Shown in pieces: positions 54,401 through 64,000 of a stretch of 64,000 nucleotides of DNA. This DNA is from Rhodosorus marinus. Its lineage: Eukaryota; Rhodophyta; Stylonematophyceae; Stylonematales; Stylonemataceae. The notes beneath the pieces are model-generated. The model did not search any database. It had not been told where the DNA came from and was given only the letters and a program-made list of their open reading frames with translations. A program made the position numbers and the translations under genes. The stretch lies in contig JAMWBK010000002.1 in NCBI GenBank assembly GCA_029953675.1, positions 248,001-312,000 of the forward strand, written 5' to 3'. Positions within the stretch are counted from its first letter, which is position 1. Each line of letters opens with the position of its first letter.

Positions 54401-54592
54401 CTGTCGGTGTTGGGGGTCCGCCATGCGGCTAACGGGATCCGACAGTTCCTATGTTATCGCGAAAAGGAATCCTGGACTGATGCGACTTGGATACCCGAGC
54501 CGGACTACCCGACCGATCTACAATCTCGACGACGCTTACGACACTACCTCAATTATCGCAAGGCGCTTGACGCGCTACCTTCAACTTCTTGA
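51461..54592 (+). pseudogene. Ty3/gypsy pol: reverse transcriptase, RNase H, integrase, frameshifted
   Basis: The first part (to 52725) is reverse transcriptase with LYVDKKDGGRRLCIDYRRLN, FTTLDLRSGYWQLPI and GLKNAPSAFIRYL. The catalytic Y-x-D-D box reads YVGN, so both Asp are lost. RNase H follows in two frames (TGASDTGVGAILFQ, then TVRTDHNPLRFLQT, VADALSR). Integrase (53155-54009) keeps DWTMDFITGFP, VTDRDPVF and HPETDGQTERVNQTL, so its Asp-Asp-Glu triad remains. Its N-terminal zinc site is spoiled next to a T-run at 53401-53412. The last frame (53978-54592) has the GPF motif (PRWLGPFPVI), HSTFHVSLLK and a chromodomain-like SWTDATWIPEPDY. It cannot be expressed as one polyprotein. Confidence 0.9.
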
Positions 54593-54636
54593 GACCTAGA
54601 ATTAAGTAAAGACAAGTTGGTTAGAAGAGTTCCAAC
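54592..54636 (+). repeat. Truncated 3' LTR fragment
   Basis: This repeats the last 45 bases of the left LTR with one mismatch (AGTAAAG for AGTAAGG) and follows the last pol codon with no upstream LTR sequence. A 10-base GACAGCTGTG occurs at 50156-50165 and again at 54654-54663 and may mark flanking sequence, though this could be chance. Confidence 0.75.
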
Positions 54637-55298
54637 CTGTACCATACCTAAACGACAGCTGTGAAGCGCAAATTGAGGATTCGCTTGAGACCTAGTTAGT
54701 CCAGTAAAGTCTCTTAAAAATTACGGTAGAGGTACATTGATCTGACTTGAGGGGTACACAAGGGGTTGATCCAATAGTAGGCGACTAGTAATCAATCAGT
54801 GACCACCAGATCCCACCATTTTTACTCCTCTCAAAGTGCTCACCCGACACACTCCTTTCGCGCTCTTGAACAATCTCTAGTCCACATTCTGTGTCAGCAT
54901 ATTCTACGACGGATAGTGACTTAGTCTTTCTATTTTGCCCATATTTCACCTGACCAGCCGTTGAGGGGTGTTCTAGCTGATTCTTGGCCTATATACAGTC
55001 TAGATTAGGGACATATCATTTTTTAGGACCGCTGGTTGTGTTCGTGAGATGGTTTTAGAGGAGAATGTATCTCGTTGCGGGGTTGTACTCTAGTATAGCA
55101 AATCTCATGATTCAGATAAATTGGGTAAAACCGGGGAGAAACACTCAAGACCGTCAGCTGAACGTTTCTGTCGGAATGAGGTCCAGCGAGACTGCCTGGT
55201 CGTTGGTCGATTCGAGTTCTGATCTCCTCCGTTTGAAGTGTGCCGCGCCGTCGGTGACAACCCACAACAGTCTCCAAAAATGTAATCTTTCATAGACT
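54637..55298. other. Intergenic, no gene recognised
   Basis: The right flank of the retrotransposon. CTTGAGACCTAG, found at the fragment's start, occurs once more near 54683. The rest shows no gene. Confidence 0.45.
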
Positions 55299-56486
55299 TT
55301 ACACGGCGCCTTGATCAATAAGTCGGGCAAGCTCAGTAGCGAAACGATGCATAGGAAAGCCCATGACGTTGAAGTAGCATCCCTCAACACCCTAGTTTTT
55401 CCGCAAATCCATGAGGAGGAGAGAGGATCTTTATTGATCACCCTGTATGCGCTAAGATTATCTCTGTCATATATGGAACAGGTGCTTACCTTAACAAGCG
55501 AGCCACCAATGCCTTGAATACCATATGCACCTGCTTTATCCATTGGTTCCCTCGTCCGAATATACCTGCACAGGTTGATCGATACAATTCCGATTGAGGG
55601 TTTTGACCAGCACTGATGCAAATCGAGTGAGATAGATCGAACGAAAATGCTTACTCCCAAATCAGGTTGTCATTCAACTCCGCGAAGCTGACACTATCAT
55701 TGTCATCCGCGAGCGAAAAACATCAGCGTCAGCGAGGGCTCAGTGGAAAACTTGCTCAGTTCGCTGTACTTACTTGGTCGCTTCATAGAATGAAGCTGTG
55801 CACGTTCTCGCGTCCTTGAGAAACAACGCCACGCTCGTCAAGACTGTGTGGTTCCTGTTGCTGTCGCTCAAAAGTGGGATCGCACTGATTATCAGTTCGT
55901 GGTCCGCGGGTTGGCTAAACTGCTGATCATTCTATACCTGAGCGACTTCAGCATGCTGAAAGCCTCGGCCTCGGATAGTGGCTTTTCCAGGATCTTGTTG
56001 TCAAGTATGACCTAAACCACGATGTAAAAACATGCAAATCACCGCGTAGCGGTAAGAACGATCCTAGACGGGTTGTTGCGGTCTTCTTTTTGAACAAACA
56101 GCTTACCACAGTGTCCGATCCAATCACAAGATCTGGAGGTGCATCTGATCCGATGAACCTCTTCGCGACTTCTTCAGCTTTACATCTGGCGTTCTCGAGT
56201 ACATATTCACTCGGATGGGAGAAGGTGGACTTGTCAAGATTCTCCTCGAAGCCTGATACAACGACTTCATGCTTGAGTCCTTTTCAGAGATTAGAAGTTG
56301 AGTTTCGTATCAGTCATCCCACGGTCGTCGTTGTCGTCGTCGTCCTAAAGGCAAGACGCATCGATCCAGATCGAAACAGGAAAATGAAAACCAACCTAGC
56401 AGATCCAGAATCTCACGTCGTCTTGGACTTTGGCTTGCCAGAACGATCCTCTTGGAGGATAGATATGGCAGATGTTGCACGATCAT
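55299..56486 (-). CDS. Maf/HAM1-like nucleoside triphosphate pyrophosphatase (Maf family)
   Basis: Maf proteins hydrolyse non-canonical nucleoside triphosphates to monophosphates. At least six short exons are needed. The first begins at the ATG at 56486 and has RIVLASQSPRRREILDLL, the family's S-x-S-P-R-R motif. Next comes VVSGFEENLDKSTFSHPSEY with NARCKAEEVAKRF and LVIGSDTV (catalytic Asp). A further exon has VILDNKILEKPLSEAEAFSML, then SDSNRNHTVLTSVALF and TASFYEAT. Near the end are DKAGAYGIQGIGGSLV and CYFNVMGFPMHRFATELARL, stopping at 55299. All signature blocks are present in order. Exon edges between them are approximate. No fusion partner, such as the methyltransferase of human ASMTL, was seen. 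Confidence 0.9.
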
Positions 56487-57672
56487 GAATCCTTACTTGT
56501 TCTCAACACCTCTCGCGATCCCTGTTCCGCTGCGTTCCTGATAGACAAGCTTTCCAAGCCCCGTCTTCCTCTTACAGAAACGGGGCAGCAAGGATTCAGC
56601 GAACACTTTTATGGGAGTCTTCGGCATCCGGGCCGATATTGCACCAAAGCTAAATCGCTTGATTGTTATCTAAGCTAGCCAGTGCTTGCGTAGCCTCCGA
56701 ACGTCCGTCGGTCATCCCCCACGAAAGTTTTAGATTCTGGTTGGCTAGCTAAGCCTTTTTCTGCGTTGGTTCGGTCATGCTAATGACAGTCGTTTAAAAC
56801 TGAAGAGTTATCGATCGTCTATTAAGAACTGGATAGCCAAGTAGCAGGCCAGCGTCAACTCCACCGTTGCCAACCCTATCGCTGAATCCTCGCACGACGA
56901 AATTCAGGTCGCAACTTTTTCAGCGTTTCGTGGGGCCGATATGACAGTTGAGAATGGGACAGCATAGTTGGTACGCATGTGTGAAGATCCACGAGAACAC
57001 TAACGGGGGGAAGAGGTGCACTCGCTGTACGTGGAGGCGGATGGCAAGAATGATGCCGAGGGCACGGACGGACGAAATTCTACCTACTAGACGTTCGTCT
57101 GAGTATTTTATTCGTGGGTGCTAGGCTTGCACTATTCTGTCAGTACACAGCCCTGAGCTTCGTGCTGTGGCGAACGGTTCGTTTGAACCTGGAAGGCAAA
57201 CATGGTGGTTTCGGAGCTGGTGACGTTCTGGTCGTCGGGAAATAGTGTGCGCGTAACAAATCCTTGGATTTAATCTCGCTGTTTTTGGCGTGAGGTTAAC
57301 TCAAACCAGCTTGCTTCCCTTCGACCTTTGCCGTGTTAGTACACGATGCTCCTGGTCTGTGCGGAGATTGTGCTTCTAGAAAGTACTCGGCTTTCCAAAC
57401 TTTCGGAGCTGATGTACTGTAAAGGCACCGGAAACGGCAAGACCGTCGAGAGGATTATAGATACGCATCCGCGACTCCGTTGCAGCCGGAGTAAAGTAGC
57501 TTGCGCGCCCCAGAGGCGTTCTTAAAACCGAGCTAGGGGCACCGAACATGATGACTGACGCAATACCCCTTCCCTTGTCCCCATTAATGCACAGCGAGGA
57601 CGGGTGAACTCGCGGGTACGGTTGGGATAGAGGGTAGTGCTGCTGGCGGAAATTCTGCAGCGACTAGATGGT
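56487..57672. other. Intergenic, no gene recognised
   Basis: About 1.2 kb between Maf and RIO2, both on the minus strand. No long frame, domain or repeat was seen. Confidence 0.5.
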
Positions 57673-60920
<3,248 letters not shown>

Positions 60921-63023
60921 ATGATGACTGGTTGTGATATGGAAGGTGAGAATCAGGAGGGGGTGATATTCCCAACGCTGCGTGAGAATGCGGATGGTAG
61001 TAGTGCGACTGAGGTGGAGTCGTTGTGCATGAACTGTCACAAGGATGGGGTAACCAAGATTTTGTTGACGAAGATTCCTTTTTTCAAGGAGGTATGGAGG
61101 AATTCTATTGGGTTTTGAAAGGCTTTCTTTTCGGTTTGTTTTGCTTGCGAGTGTAGCTGAAGCATCTGACCTTTTCGGTATTGTTCTGTTCTTTGGTACA
61201 ATCTCCAGGTAGTCATTATGGCTTTTGAGTGTGATCACTGCGGCTATCGAAGCAGTGACGTTCAACCCGGAGGTACCATATACACCCAGTGCCCGTCGTT
61301 TCCAAAAATCCATCCTGCTGTGAGAGAGTGGCAAGCGTTCGCTGCCGCTTATGTTTATGCATTCTTGTTGAACATCAATAGGTCAGATTGGACAGCTCGG
61401 GGTCGACATATTATGCAAAGTGTCCACGGAGAGCGACCTCCAACGCAGTGTGCTGCTTTCAGACTCAGCAGTGGTCAAGATTCCCGAGGTTGAGCTTGAA
61501 ATCCCCAGCTCAAAACGCGGCCGTCTCACTACTGTCGAAGGAATCATTAACGAGGTTATGGACAACCTGTCAGAAACAAATGAAGAGCTTAGGAAGGCTG
61601 ACCCTGAAGGCGCCACCAAAGTAGCAGCGTTCCTGGCCAGACTAGCTATGCTCAAATCATGCACAGAGGAGTTTGACATTGAAATCAGGGACCCGTCCGG
61701 AAACTCCGCCCTTGAGGGCCTTGAACCTGGAAAACAGGATCCTAAGATCCGAAGGAAGGAGTTCAAGAGAAGCGCTGTTGAGAATGCTCTTCTTGGACTT
61801 CAGCACCCTCCAGATGGTAAGATCATTGCGAGCTGCAGTCCGCAGAGAGTTTGAGAGCTGATCCCTACTGTTCGCAGATGTTGAAGACCAACCTAGGGAT
61901 GCAGAAGAACCTCACGAGGGCACGGCGGAGGGAGAAAAGGAAAACCGTACTGCAGAAACGGAAAAGGACAAGGGTACTGCTGAAGACGATGAAGTAGGAG
62001 AGGATGAAATAATGATTTTGAGGGAAATGTGCCCATCTTGCGGGGCGCCTGGAGAGAGCCGCATGAAGGTAACTATTTCCACTCAGCATTTCGGTCCATT
62101 CCTATGAAAGAACGCGATGCGTCTCGTGCTCAGCGACAGTTAAATGCGGCTGCTCGCAGATGCAAATGATCCCGTTCTTCAAGGAGGTCATCTTGATGGC
62201 TTTCGCGTGTGATAAATGCGGATATAGAAGCAACGAAGTGAAGCCAGGGGGCCAGATCGCGGATATGGGAAGGAAAACTGTACTCCAGTAAGCAAGCAAC
62301 CAGGACAAACCCTAAAGGAGAACCATCCGTACTCATTTATTTTTTCCGGATGTAACTCTACAGCGTCACGAACAAGGAAGACCTTTCTCGCGATATTTTG
62401 AAGTCCGACACGGCGATCATTGACATCCCGGAGGTACGCAAGCGGACACCGTTGTTTTCACATGCTTGTGGACACCACGGAGTAGAGTAAATCCTTTGTT
62501 TAGGTTCGCTGATAATCCTCTTCATGCACATCCAAAACCAGATTGAGCTAGTGCTCGAAGCAGGCACGCTTGGCAGTGTTTTCACCACGATCGAGGGAAT
62601 GATCCTCAAGGTCAAAGACAACATCAAACAGGCCAACCCATTCGCTCTCGGAGACAGTGCGGCAACTGATAGCAAGAGCAAGTTTCGTAATTTCTTCCAG
62701 TCCTTGGATAAGCTGCTTACAGGGGACGAGCGTTTCACCGTCATCCTCGATGACCCAGGTAAAACTCATCCACACCAGTGGTGCTGTTTCTCTTCATAAA
62801 CAGTCCAATGAGATTCACAGACTTCGCGAGGACTTCCTTCCCATCCTCTGTAACTGACATGCAACTACTCTTTTTCGCATGTGCCAAACCAGCCGGAAAC
62901 AGCTTCATTCAGAACCTTTATGCTCCCGACCCCGACCCCGAGATGGAAATCCAAGAATACGACCGCGATGAAGAACAAGACGAAGAGCTTGGAATCACAG
63001 ACCTTAAACTCTCACAGGCCTGA
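60921..63023 (+). CDS. ZPR1: ZPR1 zinc-finger protein
   Basis: ZPR1 binds translation elongation factor eEF1A and helps its folding. The gene has many short introns. Its two halves repeat the same module. The first zinc finger is CMNCHKDGVTKILLTKIPFF with MAFECDHCGYRSSDVQPGG. The first alpha-beta domain has VVKIPEVELEIPSSKRGRL, TTVEGIINEV and a coiled Glu-rich helix. An acidic linker leads to the second finger, CPSCGAPGESRMK with MQMIPFFKEVILMAF and CDKCGYRSNEVKPGG. The second alpha-beta domain shows TLGSVFTTIEGMILKV and FFQSLDKLL, then NSFIQNLYAPDPDPEMEI, the family's closing motif. Start at 60921 or the second ATG. It stops at 63023. Confidence 0.95.
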
Positions 63024-63207
63024 TGATTCATGAACAGTCTTTCTCGAGAAGTAGTTCTGCGATTAAGTTAGTATCCGTGCTCTTTTCCATGGGCCACTGT
63101 AAAATAGAGCAACTCAATGGATGGCCCCACGTGCTTCGCAAGCTAATGCGAGTCAGCATTGTTAAAGCGACTCCAATTCCGATTCTCTCCGCCTGCACCG
63201 AAAAAGA

Positions 63208-64000
63208 CTAAAGCACGGGGGGGGCCGACCTCCTCTCGCTTGTGGGTAAAGGGTTCTGGACTGTGTAATCTGGAGAAGCTCTCGGGACTGGTCTCCGTAC
63301 AGATCCAGAGATTGCTGAGATGATATCTCCCATATCCTGCCCCTGCCCCAGTGCTCTGCGGAACTCCAAGAACTCGCTTGCGTTGGAACCGCTGTCGGAA
63401 GACCGGTCGTTGGGCGAACTAGTAGCGCCATCAACCGAACGCTGGCTCTTAGAAACCTCTTTAAGAAGCTCTACCAACCTGGCTTCCCAAGTAGCGAACA
63501 CCTCCTTGGGGGGAGTCCGTGTCGTTGCGACCTCCTCTGCGAGCTTCTGCGCGCGCTGTACGACCCCCATTTCCGCACCGAGAGACAAAGCAAGTGTATT
63601 GAGGCGCTCAACCCTCTCCAATAGCTCGTCCACGGGTGACGGACCCAGGTCGGCTTCCTCCTACAAAAAAGATCTCACGTCGCGAGTCAGTAGAAGCTGC
63701 GCTACTGTGGACAGACGTACCTTCTGAGAACTAGAGAGACTCACCATTGCGGATGGAGCTTCGAATTGAAAGTCTAGCTTTCTACGCCCATCCTCACGCT
63801 TGCGGATATCGTCTTCTCGATCCAGCAAAGCCTTTTCACTCGACTCGACTTCCTTTTGCCTCGCATCCAGGTCAGCTATTCTGACCTCATACGAAGCTTC
63901 CTTCTCAGATATCAGCTTTTGCTTTTCAGCCAAGCTTTCTTCCATATGTTCGAGCTCAACCGCTCTCGCCTCGAGGTCCCGCTTCGCGATTGCTGCTTCG
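63208..64000 (-). CDS. Coiled-coil protein, partial at the window edge
   Basis: Two exons are visible on the minus strand, and the 5' part lies beyond 64000. The upstream exon (to about 63745) is continuous heptad-like coiled coil (MEESLAEKQKLISEKEASYE, ADLDARQKEVESSEKALLDR, DDIRKREDGRRKL). A GTGAGT..TTGTAG intron joins EAPSAM to EEADLGPSP. The downstream exon has more helix (DELLERVERLNTLALSLGAE, WEARLVELLKEVSKSQ) and a Ser/Arg/Pro-rich tail ending at 63208. No domain is recognisable. It could be a centrosomal, cytoskeletal or golgin-type protein. Confidence 0.7.

Larger units (their letters stand above)
50164..54636 (+). mobile_element. Degenerate Ty3/gypsy LTR retrotransposon
   Basis: A Metaviridae-type element runs gag, protease, reverse transcriptase, RNase H, integrase, then a chromodomain-like end. 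The probable left LTR is about 50164-50333 (begins TGTAAGA, ends CCAACA). It holds three TGTAAGA units and TATATAAG at 50284. The last 45 bases of that LTR (50288-50332) recur at 54592-54636 with one mismatch, directly after the integrase stop, but the rest of a right LTR is missing. The coding part is broken by frameshifts and stops near 51055, 51410, 52725, 52940, 53155 and 53975. It also contains an internal inverted duplication at 51083-51483. GC content is higher than the flanks. It is a dead copy. Confidence 0.9.

Overview
The window is eukaryotic nuclear DNA. Almost every recognisable gene is broken by short introns, mostly about 60-150 bases with GT/AG ends, and genes lie close together on both strands. 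There are no bacterial operons and no ribosome binding sites. A TOC34-like GTPase of the plastid outer envelope, a BASS-family transporter with a basic leader and a starch-binding domain all point to a plastid-bearing, starch-making organism. A unicellular red alga or a close relative is my preferred reading, but nothing in the sequence proves it. Gene models were spliced by hand; ends and exon joints are accurate where family conservation guided them and approximate elsewhere.

Layout. 0.3-2.9 kb: two head-to-tail alpha/beta-hydrolase-fold paralogs (minus) that both lack the nucleophile serine. 4.3-8.4 kb: an M16C zinc metalloprotease (minus). 8.7-9.6 kb: a degenerate tandem repeat. 9.7-12.8 kb: a TPR-like membrane protein and RNA polymerase subunit RPB5 (plus). 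14-15 kb: a quinone oxidoreductase (minus). 16.1-18.8 kb: a protein joining a SNF5-like domain to two C2H2 fingers (plus). 19.3-21.2 kb: a CLASP-like HEAT/TOG protein (plus). 21.9-22.6 kb: a secreted Cys-rich protein (minus). 25.5-27.0 kb: a starch-binding domain fused to a sucrose-phosphatase-like HAD enzyme (plus). 27.3-28.9 kb: SAM50 (minus). 30.0-31.3 kb: a Cet1-type RNA triphosphatase (plus). 31.6-32.8 kb: a family-16 methyltransferase (minus).

35.2-36.1 kb: SKP1 (plus). 37.0-38.1 kb: an AN1 zinc-finger protein of the ZFAND1 type ending in a CaaX box (plus). 38.9-40.0 kb: a membrane protein with a GnT-V-like Cys-rich tail (plus). 40.0-42.1 kb: the TOC34-like GTPase (minus). 45.5-47.2 kb: a La-related protein (plus). 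48.3-49.5 kb: a BASS transporter (minus). 50.2-54.6 kb: a decayed Ty3/gypsy retrotransposon carrying an internal fold-back duplication. 55.3-56.5 kb: a Maf-family nucleotide pyrophosphatase (minus). 57.7-59.5 kb: RIO2 kinase (minus). 60.9-63.0 kb: ZPR1 (plus). 63.2 kb to the right edge: part of a coiled-coil protein (minus).

The genes do not form one pathway. They are mostly housekeeping functions: transcription and capping, ribosome maturation, protein turnover, and mitochondrial and plastid import. The parts most worth a second look are unusual domain combinations (starch-binding plus sucrose-phosphatase, SNF5 plus C2H2, AN1 plus CaaX), the paired serine-less hydrolases, and the rearranged retrotransposon. 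I saw no rRNA, tRNA or CRISPR array.
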